A DNA stretch of 64,000 bases from Plectrocnemia conspersa (taxonomy: Eukaryota; Arthropoda; Insecta; Trichoptera; Polycentropodidae): contig VTFK01000062.1 of the NCBI GenBank assembly GCA_009617715.1, positions 434,001 to 498,000 on the forward strand, written 5' to 3'. Shown here piece by piece: positions 24,130 to 35,790 of this stretch. Position numbers and translations under genes: made by a program. The notes under the pieces were generated by a model. That model was not told the origin of the DNA. It saw only the letters and a list, made by a program, of their open reading frames with translations, and ran no database searches. Position 1 is the first letter of the stretch, and the number at the start of each line of letters is the position of its first letter.

Positions 24130-24480
24130 AAGTAACTCAAGAAATAACTAATATGACAGTTCAAGAAACCGAAGCTGTTTAGCTTTCGTAAAAGAAGTTC
24201 ATGAGAACTTTAAAGAATATAGACTGCATTGAACCGGATTTTAAAATCGATTGACTTTGTCACCGCCTTCTAAAGGCACAGTGGGCACACATCATGAAGC
24301 GACGTGGACGAAAACCGTGTTGATGGTCAAATGTGATTATGTATATGTGAAGAACTGAACAGGTACCGAAGGCAGATTGGATTTTCAATACATGATTCAA
24401 TACGTGACAAATTGAAATTACCGAAGGGGAGCTCAGATACACGAAGTATGTATAAACTATTAAATATATATCATTATAAA
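24130..24480. other. Non-repetitive, moderate-GC block
   Basis: The sequence is less AT-biased than its surroundings and not part of a visible repeat. There is no convincing exon, and an 80-codon minus-strand frame (24260-24502) has no recognisable domain. It may be regulatory. Confidence 0.25.
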
Positions 24481-24683
24481 CAGACAAAAAATCACATATC
24501 AAGTCCTACTCGCCTTATATCATATATAACTATATTTATTTGGGAACCGTTGAATTTAAAATGCACGATTTTATTACTGTTTTTAAATTTGCTGATTTAA
24601 ATTATAAATGTCATATTTTAATAAATTCTAAAACTATATATAACCCCTTATTATGCATTACTCTAAGATCTAATGCCAAAGTT

Positions 24684-24760
24684 AATGTTCCGGCTCGTTT
24701 CAGCCTATCGGGCGTAATCGTTCTTAGCGTAAGATTGAGCCGGAACGGCGTTCCGGCTGG
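24684..24760. repeat. GC-rich palindromic patch
   Basis: The sequence contains the palindrome AGCCGGAAC-GGC-GTTCCGGCT, and the same GTTCCGGCT word occurs about 40 bp to the left (GTTCCGGCTCG). It is isolated in AT-rich DNA, and its function is unknown. Confidence 0.55.
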
Positions 24761-25589
24761 TTTGCTAATTACCTATGTATATTCCAGGAATTTACATTAC
24801 CAAACAAGAGATCTATTGCCATGTTTTATTTACGATTAATAGCGATATTATAGTCAGCATTTATTTAGCAGAATTTAACTGATATTTTATAAACGGAATT
24901 TTTATATAATTTTATTTTTTTATTTGCAATAAATATTTTTAATTAAAATTAAATTGATATTAATTCAAGACACGAACTAATATTTTCTTATTAGATTATT
25001 ATTTACAATAATTATCTTATTATAGTATATTATAAAGAGATATTTATTTAATAAATGCAATATTTAAAATACGTTTTATTTATAATAATGAATAATATTA
25101 TTAATTTTAAATTTACTTGAGAAAAAATATCCAGACGTTATGATCATAGAGTTGCCAGTAAAAAATAGATCTCCAATACGTGTGGAATACAAAGGGTTAA
25201 CCTAATTTACTTTCAATTCAAGAAAATAACATGCATATAAAGAACAAAGTTAATATTTTGCTATATTAGTTAGCAAATGAAAGATTCCTTACAAGATTGG
25301 TAGAAACCATATTACCTACTATGTAGTCGTAATCATTTAAAGTTGGTCATGGTTAAAACAGTCACCTATAAGATTGTAGTAGCAGTTTTATTTCGATTTG
25401 TTAACATTAATTAATCATTACTGCCTACGAAAGGGTTATGGCAGCAGTACCTATTTGGCATATTAAAAATAGTTTACAGCACGTGTTTTTAATAAAAACC
25501 AAACGGAAAATCTATAAAAGTAATATATAGTGATTTTTCTTTGTTTTAGTTCTTAGATTTATTTAAAATTATATATTAAGAAATAAGAA

Positions 25590-25670
25590 CGGAAAGTAAC
25601 GTCTCAGACTAGTAACTCAGTGGTTGCGGGTTCGAGCCCCAGCAGCGGCACTCGAATTTTTATTTATAAA
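25590..25670 (+). repeat. tRNA-derived SINE copy 2
   Basis: The plus strand reads CAGACTAGTAACTCAGTGG, then the B box GGGTTCGAGCCCC, then GGCACTCGAATTTTT. The CTAGTAA loop is the anticodon-loop sequence of a tRNA-Thr(AGT), which suggests a tRNA-Thr-like ancestor. The copy is partial and diverged. It matches the reverse-strand copy at 14204-14315. Confidence 0.6.
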
Positions 25671-25904
25671 ATATGCGCTATTATAAAAAAAAACGGCCCC
25701 AGCTTCAGTGACATCTATTGGTTATAAATTATATTACACATAATAATCTATAATTATTAATATAGATGGCACCGATTCGCAGACTTTCAGTCTGGTGGTT
25801 AATACTTATTTGTAGGTATTCATTATATCTGATTGAACCTGATTTTAATCCAGAAAACAGTTTCGAATCTATCACGAATTTTTTTTTTAAAATATGTTAT
25901 TTCA

Positions 25905-26830
25905 ATGAAATCATATCGGAATACATTTTCACCGGTAGATATATATTTTTACCAGTGAAAATATAATTTATCTGGCAGGTGCTAGTAAAATTATATGATT
26001 TCAAACCTTTTCATATGTAGTAATTTACATGCAATGTATAAAAGTGAATTATTCGATGAGGTTATATAATATTTACAATAGTGAAGTCCAAATACATTTT
26101 CACAAGTAGATATATATATTTTAATTCGCGAAAATATAATTTAACATATAGGCACTAATGACATTATATTCTACTCTAGAATGTCTATGAAACCCAATTT
26201 GACAGTTGCGAAACGTCCATTTGCTGTTCAAGCTTAAACATAACCTAGACGAATTGACTAAAGCCAACTTGACCTAATGAAGACCCTTAAAGTAATTATA
26301 GTCCAAAATACAAACTAAGCTAACTCATCTCTCAGGGGAAAATAAGTACAGACAAAAGTCGCATCTCGCATATTGCTCCATAGTTAGTCTGCACTTGGAT
26401 ATTGCACCATGTTTAAAAATATGATACCTATCTTTACCGACATTACTACGGATTTCTGATATGAGAGTATTGGTTAGTGTATATTCAATCAGAATTTTGG
26501 TTAATAGGAGATCGCAAAAACAATTATCACTTCACAGAAGGCAAAAATTCACGTCAAAAGCAATAAAACCGTGTCGGCGCCGTTGCAGTAGGAACACTCG
26601 TTACCGAGCTTTCATTCTAATAATAATATTACAAATTAAATAAGGAACATATAAACCGAATTTTGGTCAATAGAAGAGCGCACAAAACAATTATCTTTTC
26701 TCAGAAGTCAAAAATTCACATTAAAAGCAATAAAATCGTGCCGTCGCAGCAGGAACGAACGGTAACAAGCGTTCCCACTGCGACACTTGAGTTCAATGTT
26801 CAATGCTTGAGCTCGCTACGAGTGAAGCTC
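25905..26830 (-). mobile_element. Composite repeat (copy 3), inverted, with two hairpin-MITE parts
   Basis: From 25905 to 26260 the CACCGGTAGATATATATTTT, GGCAGGTGCTAGTAAAATTA and CATATGTAGTAATTTACATG words appear in inverted order relative to 2935-3665. Between 26300 and 26460 it shares ATTGCTCCATAGTTAGTCTG with 59210-59240. Two pieces of the hairpin MITE follow, at about 26479-26620 and 26650-26800, each with CAAAAATTCAC and AGCAATAAAA.CGTG. The 92-codon open frame here (26663-26941) is repeat-derived. Confidence 0.65.
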
Positions 26831-27684
26831 ACAAAAATCTACATTAAAGATCCGGTCACATTGTTGGTTCAGCCCAGTCGTCACCTTCTCATGCAGAGCT
26901 CTCAAAGGATATTTATAAATTATTACACAAAAATTGTTTAGCCAGAATGACTGTATTAATTAATAATAAACAGGTAGTTTCATAAATTAGTATATCAATT
27001 CTGTTTTAAACAGTTTTTGGCAATTAAATAAGCATATATTATATTTTTTACTTAATATTTATAATTTATTGCTATTTAATAAATGATTTCTTTATTCAGT
27101 TTTTCCTGCTTAAAATACAACTCTGTTATTAAAGCACTACTTGATCTTTTTTTCTCCATTCTCACGCGAAGTTCTCAATGAAACGTCTTGTTTGCCACTG
27201 TGATGCATCTCAATGTCTGACTGAAATCTTAGCATTATTTAAAAGTTGTAATTTTCGACTTCATCCCAAATTTGAATTATATATGTCAATGTTTAAGAAA
27301 GTGTTTAACTTATTTGTGAGCAATTTTCTTTTAGTAATGAATGTTATTTGAACAGATTTAATCTTATTGCCTCTTGTTTGTTTTCATCCATGATCTTAGG
27401 CTCTCCTGCATATATTTAGTCAAAATCAATAAATCTCGCATTTTATATTACCTACTCGATATATTGACATTAACGTTTCACAAGCGACTTATTTGATACT
27501 TTCATTTAAAGGTATCAATGAAAAACCAGTCTTCATTTAATTTTGTATTTATTAAGAATATATGTTTTTGTTTTATATTTTTAATATATAGAATTTAAAA
27601 TAAAGTTAGGCCAAATCCCAAAATAATTTACACATTTTTAAAATACACAAACATGTATAAATATATATATATTTCATTATAGTA
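26831..27684. other. No gene seen
   Basis: This is AT-rich intergenic DNA between the composite repeat and a pogo-like MITE. No exon was recognised. Confidence 0.4.
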
Positions 27685-27870
27685 CAGTGATACCTCAGTT
27701 AACCCTGAAAATTAAACCACTTTACAACGACCTTGTCATTGGGTAACTCTGAGTCTACAATAAATCAAAAGAAAACAATAATTCTCTATCATATTTTACA
27801 ATAATTATTATTTCTAATTTATCTATTACGCATGTTTTACGTGATGAAAATGTTAATCGAGGTATTTCTG
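27685..27870. mobile_element. Pogo/Tigger-type MITE
   Basis: The left end reads CAGTGATACCTCAGTTAACC after a TA. The right end, on the opposite strand, reads CAGAAATACCTCGATTAACA. This pair of inverted ends (CAG..ATACCTC..TTAAC) is typical of pogo-like Tc1/mariner elements. No transposase is present. A clean TA duplication is not seen on the right. Confidence 0.6.
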
Positions 27871-29049
27871 CATACATAACCGATTAATGAAAAATATATA
27901 TATAATTTTTATCTAATTCGAGTATTTAAAAAAAATTAATACCAACGAAAATCATCATAAGAACAGTTTCTCTTTGAACATTAACAATTTTACACAGAAA
28001 CGTATATAATAATAGGAAACAACGAGTAGTCCATCATGTACGATTCTCGTTGACGATTTAACACACATTTTCCACATTTATCTAAACAAGAAAAAAATAA
28101 ATAATAATGAACCGCTATTTACATACACTCAGTTAAATTAAAAATCTATTTCGAATATGCAGCAGCTTTGCTTCGCTCTTTGAAAATCTCTTGTACTGAC
28201 GCAATTGTATTTTAAGCAACCGTTGTCTCAGTCGATTAGGTTCTCCAGTCTCGTTATCGTATATAAAATTGCAAATAAAACCCCAATTTTTTACATACAT
28301 TACTATGTACATAGATAGATAAACGATACCATGATTATACATATACAATATACACACGTTATCAACTATCGTAAAATATCAATTTCTAATAACGACAAAT
28401 TTAATTATGCATCTTTAGAACATGCAGAAATCAATAATATTAAACAAACACTCATGTTTTTACGTGAGTTAACGTTATTCTGACAGAATACAACGACAAA
28501 AGTAAATTTAAGTTTAATCTATACGTAGTAATTACAGTTATATAAATATATCTTTATATGTTAATGTAACGCAAACTTAAATGAAATGAAACGATCGATA
28601 AGCGATAACAATCGAGGCAAAGGTTAAATGCTCGATCGCGTATTAAATTACAGATTAAATAACTCGCAACTTAAAAATTACTTTACAATCTTACTAGAAC
28701 CGTGTCCAGTGTGCAATGAATCTATAAAAATCTCTCGTCCATTATGTCATAGGAAGGATAATCATACAACGGACGGAATTTATAAAAAAAAAAAATTTGG
28801 TTGTACCAAAATAAAAATACTGCAACATCGGTACTTTAAAGATTAATCAATTATCAAAGCTATAAAATTAACGAAATGATCACTTAAATAAAAAAAATAT
28901 CACAATTTACATCAATACTTCTGACAGAACAGTCGACGGCTTCTTCATATTTTTTGTGATCTCCTCCATAACAGTGTAATATTCTGATTCGTATCACAAG
29001 TCAAATTTCAGCACCAATTACAATTACACACATAGGGTATGTGTAAATT
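27871..29049 (-). other. Intergenic DNA and Socs 3'UTR
   Basis: The part nearest 29049 should be the 3'UTR of the SOCS gene transcribed leftwards. No separate gene was recognised. Short frames here (up to 74 codons) have no recognisable domains. Confidence 0.4.
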
Positions 29050-32000
29050 TTATATAGTTTCGTTAGTCACATCCGGCGACTCGTCGAATCTCTTCACCCT
29101 GACTCTCTGTCTGTAGTGGTACTCCTTTAGATAAGCTTTGATTCCGTTTGGCAGCCGAAGTTTATTAATGCCTGTAAGAATAAATGTCTATTTAATATAG
29201 GTTTTGGAATTTAACATGTGTTGAAAAACAAAATTAAATTAAAAAATTAAAGATTAACCCTTTGGGAATATTGCCGCATGTATGGTGGTCTATCTTTCAC
29301 TGTTTTGAGGTATCCCAGATAGGTGCGGGCGGTGAGATACTTTCCTTATCGATTGCACGCGTGTTAAGTGACGAGAGTGAGAGATAAGAGCATTCACTCT
29401 CGTCACTTAACACGTGAGCGAGCGAGAGGGAAAATATCTCACCGCCCGCGCCTGATATTTACATATATAACTGAATAAATATAAGAAAACATTATAATTA
29501 TATATTTTTTATATTTAAATTAATGTAAATGATTTCTATAAAAAATAATACTAATAAATTTAGAGTACGAAATAAATTAAAATAACAAAAACTATTTTAC
29601 ATTAATTTTATAAATAATATTGATAGCCGAATAATATATAATGAATATGTACAATAAATTAACTATAATTAAAATATTAAAAAAAGTCTTAAAATAAATT
29701 ATTAAAACATACTAACAAAAAAAAGTATTAAAATAAATCAAAGCAAATTTGTTTCTAAAATTTACTATGAATGTAATATAAAATAATAATAAATAAATAA
29801 CAACATAAATAATAATGGAAAAATACCTAAATTTAGCTTACTCTTATGTGTATACTAACAAATTAACAAATGTGTATAAATAAATTTACTACTCAAATGA
29901 TTAACTCGATTGTGAATTTTTCCAAATAAGATGGTGGCCAATATGTGACGGAAAAACGAAATTCCAATGGCGCGGCGAGATAAGGGATGACTCATCAATG
30001 GTAATTCTGATAAGTCACACTGAAACTTGGGTTTCCCAAAAACCCTCACAAGAAGATACCCACGATAACAACTATTCAGAGTGTAGTTTTTTTGAAATTA
30101 CTTTACATTAAGGTGCGAATTGAATGAGTTAAAAATTAAAACATGTAATACTTTTACTAAATTGTATATTTTCTATCTTTTTCCACAAATGTTCTCCACA
30201 TGTTAATCATTTTTTTTATATCCAATCTGAAAAATAATGTATTTTTGGAAGTAATCAATTTTTAATGGGTAGATGATAATCGTTTGGAGCAATATCCAAA
30301 AGAATAGATATCCTGGGTGAAAAAAATTAATGGGCAAAATCCATTGTTATTTTTCTATCGGGTTCTTGGATGGAATCGTTTGGGGCGGTGGAGTCAAGAA
30401 CTGATTTTTTTTTGATGTAAAATTACACTTCTTTCATTATGGTCTGAGTCGCTTTTAAACGAATTAGCTGAACACACTATGTGTCTGTCGTAATTATCTG
30501 CCTATAATCCAGTAACACATACTGAATTATGCCCTTCATATCCCACCGAATGCATAACATTATCTTATTGGGGTGTAATCCTGTTCCCTGGGGTTGGAAT
30601 TGGGGGTTGATTGACGTCCAACCACTGTCTTTTACGTCACGTGTTCAAGTTAAGTATCCACTTACTAAATTGAAAATTTTCCACCTTTTCTACAATTATT
30701 CTCCATGTGTTACCAATTTTTTTTATATATGATTCGAAAAATAATGAATTTTTGGAAACAATAAATTCATAAATTCCGTTTTTGTAAAACATTTTTTTCA
30801 CCTAAAAACTGTTGCAGGGATCTAAATATATAATGATAGTCGTTCCCAAGAAAACCCATTGTTTTTTTCGAGGACGAACGCAGTTTTGGAATAATTTTTT
30901 TAATTACTTAATTTATAAAGTTAATGATCCACTTCTCATCTTCAGTAGCAATTCGACTCAAAAATAAATCTTTCTATTCTAGAATCATTAATTATTAGCA
31001 TATTGAGATTCCTCAAACAATTTATAAGATACCCATATTCTATTTTAAAATGTCTGATCTGATGTAGGTGGTATGTTGAGATTTTGTGATTTAATCTTGG
31101 ACCTGCTTTGATGGCAACTCTAAAATCCTCACTAACAACCATAGATATTCAATATTCAATGTCAAAATTCCCGGAACGAAATTTTTAGAATCATATTTAA
31201 CACTTTTTAAATTTAATAGCATCCATGCCTATTGCATTACAGGTGTTTTTAACTGCTTTTGTCACATTATGACGGGTTGAAACTCATAAAGCATAATATA
31301 GCTTAACGAGATTATTTTATCTCTACTGCCATTGTTGATTTAGGGTTGAAAATATCGAAACAAAAAATATCCCGTTACTAAATAGCAGCATTGATACGAC
31401 TACTATTAACAAACACCGAAAGAATAGTGAAATTATCAATAATTCATAAAAAGTTTTACATTTTTGCAAATTAATTGAATAATGCTGTTCTAATATATTT
31501 AACGATATAAGATTAATAAACTTATAATTACCATCATAAGTAGTACACGAAACGATAACCGCACGACATAAATGCTGCAACGGAAACGTGAAAGTTCGAC
31601 TCAGCGGTGCCATCAGCATTGGTTCGAAGAACATCACGCAGGAAGGATCTTTATAATGCTCGATAAGACCTACAAATTCGATTAAAATTTAAGGTATATC
31701 AAAGATATTGTAGTGATTAAAAAAAACCGCAAATAATACCCGTGATAGTGTCAGAGGTGAAAACGCCGGGGTCGTGTGAATCAAAGCTGAACTTGTGATT
31801 GAACTGCTCAATCCTGGCGTGCAATGACCGTTGATACTTCCGGAAAGATACTGAGAATAGATGTTCTTCTTGTGCAGAGTCACGAAGGAGGAACGTTCCT
31901 GAAATTTTTAATCAATTAAATCTATCGTTCTTCAATGTCAAAACTAATGTCAAAGCACAATACCTTCTTCTTTGCCGTCCAACAACCGCTCAGCTTCGTA

Positions 32001-34490
32001 CCGATCCATCTTTCCCCAATAATAACTGCAGCTTGTGATCGATCGAAGATCAGGAACCAGACAATGGATATAATCCACCTGATACAAATAAGACGTTATT
32101 ACTATTCGTCAAATGGTATTAATAACGGTGAGTCTTGTTATACCTGTGTGTGTATACGTGCATGCTGGGGCATCGGCTGCAAGCTCATCGAAGAAATAGG
32201 CTGCGGTAGCTGCTGTTGGAAGAGTAATGCTCTCAGTTCTCCAGAACTGACAAACTAAACAAAGATAACAACGTTATTACTGTGCTATCACAAGATGATC
32301 TATTATCGAAATTGTTTTTTGATTACCTGAATATGCGGAGAGTTGTAGCCGGGAGGCGGCTCAACTCCTTCCGCTATTTCTAGAGCTCGCAAAACCCTAG
32401 CTCTTTCTTCGCAATCTTCCAGCTGATGTTCCCCATTGTTTAACCTGCATATTATCATAGAGAAATACATACATTAGATACAAATTAATGACACTCATTA
32501 AAACATATCTCAAACGATTTTTTAATGGGTTAGTGATTGTTGAGATGATAGCTTCTAATAAATTAAACAACTAAACGGTATGATTCTAATACATATGGAC
32601 CACATATATTATATGAAGAAATCACTAGATAATATTCCGTTCAACTGGACTATACAATCCATTATTTTTACGTATTATTTCAATATATTATTAAAATATA
32701 AATATTTTATTTTTTCTTTAGATATAGATACATGGATAAATTAATTCCAGGTAAAAATGGTTGTACTTCTAAGCCAAACGGTAAATAATCAGTGAGCTTT
32801 GGACTATTGTCATGATCTATTGTTTCTTTATTATATAATTTAATATTACTTTAATTTTGTTACGATACAATTTAAAATTTATATTATTTTAAAAAACAAT
32901 AAATAATGATTCTAGTCAATGTATACAAATTAATCCGTTTGCGTGAATAGCAATGAGTCAATCTGCAAGATGTCATGACGGAGTGCTATCAGATGTAATG
33001 ACAGTCTGAATCTTTTTCATATAATATTGTAACTTCTTTCACAACTAGATACAAACTTAAGCAAGAGATTTTAATGAATTCATCAAGATTTATATTAGCA
33101 TGGGCTCAATTTACGGTTAGTTTTTTTTTTCTTTTATGTGCTTTGCTCAATTCATACATTTGCAATAAATGATATGATTCATTCTTCCACTCATTGATGA
33201 AATTTTAAGTCTAGCCACAACCACAGCTATAAATAAATCTAACCATAAGTCGAGATGATTTTGCGTCGCCACAGATAACAGAATCACATTGTTCTCGTTG
33301 CCTGAATTGCCCGTCTGCGAATTGTGATTCGATCCGACTCTAGCCACGGTGATGTTGATCGGCAAGTTTCCGATGTTCGACAGCTCGGCCAAAGCGTTTA
33401 AATCCATATGGCAATGAGAGCCTTCACATGAAATGCATTCGTTTCCAGTTCTATTCTGTTGAGTATATACGTTACTTCCGGTCGAAGTGTTCCAATTGGA
33501 GGCGTTACCGCGATTTATATTCAATCTTTCACTAGCCCATCCGAGAGTCAAGTTATGTGAAACTCTAGGTATTGGAGGTGCTGGTGCCGCTGCTACTGCC
33601 GCAGGCGCAGCACTTTCAGCTTCTTGCTGCTCCCAATAATCTGCCTTTTTTCTATAAGCCGTGCAAACGCAACTCGATTCAGAATCGGAAGTAGAACTTG
33701 CATTGCTAGTCGACGCATTTCCATCGTTGACTTTACCTAATTTAGATCCGCAGAACTTCATACTCCAAGTATGCTTCTTTTTAGCACCGATTTTATTACC
33801 TTTACTCTCCTTGGAACACTCATTACATTCTTTTTTACCTTTAGATTGTTTATAAGTCCGTTTTAAATTCTTAGAATACGATCCCTTCTTTGTACTCTTA
33901 TCTTCGTTGCTAGAAGACTCGTCTCCGAGATTCAGATTCTCTAAGCCTTGATTGCATACGGCGCTTATGTAACGATCTATACTCGTCGGGGTCGCGTTAG
34001 GACTCGGCGTACTCGGAGTCGAAGAACAGCTTTGAACGCTCTCTATTTGATTGCCGTTGATCTCGTCTATGTTATTCTTGTGCGGCAGGTCGTATCTCTT
34101 CATGCAACTATAGTTACAATTCTGACTGTCGGCCGCTTCATTGTTCGGCTTATTAGACATGCTATAGAATTTCTTCGGCACGGTCACACCGCTCCTGCAC
34201 GCCTCTCCTTTGTCTAGCAATAAACCGGTGTATTTCTTTACAAATTGATCAGTAGCCGGTGTATCTGATACTTGACAGCAGTTCTTCTTTATCTCGACCG
34301 GCGTCTGATTCGACTTGAAGCAACTGAAAGAGTTGAAGTTCTTCGAGTTGTGAATGTCGAACTCGTCCGATTCTTTGTAGCTGTTGCCGCATTTTCCGCA
34401 TACCGTAGGCGACGACGGAGCATCGGAAGACTCGGCCGACGACCAGGAGAACGGCGAGGAGAGATTTCCGTTGGAGAACGTCTGACCCAT
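29050..34490 (-). CDS. Socs36E: Suppressor of cytokine signalling 5-like (Socs36E-type), seven coding exons
   Basis: This is an intracellular adaptor that down-regulates JAK/STAT and receptor tyrosine kinase signalling by bringing SH2-bound targets to an Elongin BC-Cullin 5 ubiquitin ligase. Coding exons (minus) are 34490-33244, 32444-32327, 32254-32144, 32078-31964, 31898-31740, 31669-31532 and 29171-29050, giving about 669 residues. Phases agree at every junction, but the end of exon 1 rests on a weak donor (ATG/GTTAGA) chosen for frame. Residues 1-415 are Ser/Asn-rich and disordered. The SH2 domain starts near 505 ([20 protein letters not shown]) and holds the phosphotyrosine Arg in FLLRDS near 536. 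The SOCS box covers roughly 605-669 ([30 protein letters not shown]). The [11 protein letters not shown] stretch before the SH2 domain and the C-terminus match vertebrate SOCS5/SOCS4. The ATG at 34490 (MGQTFSNGN) is the first in frame. Intron 6 (2.4 kb) carries a foldback MITE and a duplicated segment. Confidence 0.95.
29320..29454. mobile_element. Foldback MITE, 'GTTAAGTGACGAGAGTGA' family
   Basis: Two arms of about 65 bp, from GGTGCGGGCGGTGAGATA to GTTAAGTGACGAGAGTGA, face each other across a tiny loop at about 29388-29391. The element sits in Socs intron 6. Single-arm relatives are at 1901-1959 and 4447-4482. No coding capacity. Confidence 0.75.
30150..30880 (+). repeat. Two diverged direct copies of a ~130-250-bp segment
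   Basis: The segment near 30155-30260 (TTACTAAATTG, CTCCACATGTTA, TTTTTTTTATAT, AAAAATAATG.ATTTTTGGA) recurs at 30662-30770 with moderate divergence, about 500 bp apart. Both lie in Socs intron 6. A shared transposon origin is likely, but its ends were not found. Confidence 0.55.
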
Positions 34491-34574
34491 TCTACTTTCC
34501 TTCCAAATATTCACCAAATAAAGTGCTCTGATTGGTTAACGATTCCATTATAAGCGAGGGCGGCGATGTAGTAC
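34491..34574 (-). promoter_or_regulatory. Socs 5'UTR part of the start exon
   Basis: On the minus strand a good acceptor (TTAATTATTTCAG) ends at 34575, so the start exon begins with 84 nt of 5'UTR before ATG 34490. At least one non-coding exon must therefore lie upstream (higher coordinates). Confidence 0.6.
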
Positions 34575-35102
34575 TGAAATAATTAAAACAGACATTATTA
34601 ATTACACAATTTATGTTCGAACGGGGGAGGGTTGTCCAACAATTACATCTACGAAAACTCTTAGCGGTCCAATGGCATGCTTATTTATTTAGTAATTATT
34701 TACCACCAAATCATTTATTGACCCTTTAAATAAAATTTTAAAACGTTGACGACCGACAATAGTCGTTGCTCCGTTGGTTTGTTAATAATTGTTATAACTA
34801 TTATTGAGTTAAGATGTGAATAGCTATACTTCTGTATTGTAATGTATTTGTAGGACAACAATTGCTCGATAAAAATCATTTCGCTAAATTCATCCAGTAT
34901 CGACGAATGGGAATTAATAATAATAAACTTAACTTGGAAAATGGATTACTATAATTATATATTTTTTTCATGACTCATATAATTACATAAACATAATAAT
35001 AAATACGACGCTATCAAGCAATAGCGAGCACGAGACTCGTGTCAAGGTCGAGAGCTGCAGTCGAATACAAAAACTTTTTTTAACCCTTCGGTTACGGTGC
35101 AA
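34575..35102. other. Presumed Socs 5' intron, no gene
   Basis: No exon or clear repeat was recognised. Confidence 0.35.
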
Positions 35103-35155
35103 TGATAAATTGCTCCTATGATCTTGTGCAAAAAAGACATGGGAGTAATTTATCA
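35103..35155. repeat. Hairpin with 17-bp arms
   Basis: TGATAAATTGCTCCTAT at 35103-35119 and ATGGGAGTAATTTATCA at 35139-35155 are inverted copies with two mismatches across a 19-nt loop. It may be a small foldback or part of a TTAA-type MITE, since TTAACCCTTCGG lies just to the left. Confidence 0.6.
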
Positions 35156-35553
35156 GTACTGACCTTTACTTGACAGTAAACGAGCAATAAGAAATTAAAT
35201 ATCAAGTATACTGAATAAATAAAATCTGTATATTTGCATATTTAAAAAAAAATTCTTAATACAACAATGATGTGTTGTTCCTTTCATTACACTTTCGTTT
35301 ATAATAGGCCAGTTGATTTTACGGCATAAAGATCAATTTATCGAGTAAACAAGAAGCACAGCTTTTTTGTATTTACAGTATTATTGAAGACAAATACAAA
35401 ATTAATATTAGTCGAGTCATTCTAATACAAGCAAAGAGTAGAGTATCTCTAAATTCCTTCACAGTTAAGTTAATTAAAATGGATTAAGTCGTAAGCTAAT
35501 GCACATAGCTCGTTGCCGTATTAATACCATAAAAAATGTTTAAAACGAGTATA

Positions 35554-35790
35554 CAGTAGAACCTTGACTTAGGAGTTTTTTGAGATACAGAACCCCAATA
35601 ACACGGTAAATTGGGGATGTGCTATTTGGGTGCGTATAGTTGGAGGACTAGAAAAATACAATTTTTTGCAATACATATGCGAGAAACAGACGCATGTGGT
35701 GAGATATCCTCCCTTTGGCTTACTCAACATCAAGTAATGGGCATCCAAATAACACGTCTCCAATTTACCGTGTTATTGGGGGGTCTACTG
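35554..35790. mobile_element. Pogo/Tigger-type MITE with TA target duplication
   Basis: The element starts CAGTAGAACCTTGACTT and ends AGTCTACTG-type (GGGGGGTCTACTG), flanked by TA on both sides (35552-35553, 35791-35792). Internal sub-terminal repeats containing CCCAATAACACGGTAAATTG are inverted at the two ends (around 35595 and 35760). Length is 237 bp with no transposase. The overlapping 64- and 67-codon frames on both strands reflect the inverted repeats. Confidence 0.85.

Noticed and set aside
24540..24839. 99-codon plus-strand frame
   Set aside because: No domain is recognisable, and its least random part is the GC palindrome at 24.7 kb.
26663..26941. 92-codon plus-strand frame
   Set aside because: It lies in a hairpin-MITE copy of the composite repeat family.
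29320..29454. CRISPR-like or rRNA-like GC-rich repeat
   Set aside because: It is a single foldback with relatives elsewhere in the window; this is eukaryotic DNA and no spacer array exists.
34490..34517. Upstream start for Socs giving nine more residues
   Set aside because: That start would need a TTG codon; the first in-frame ATG is at 34490.
33661..34553. Three plus-strand open frames of 64-93 codons
   Set aside because: They are antisense to Socs exon 1, whose minus-strand coding is secure.
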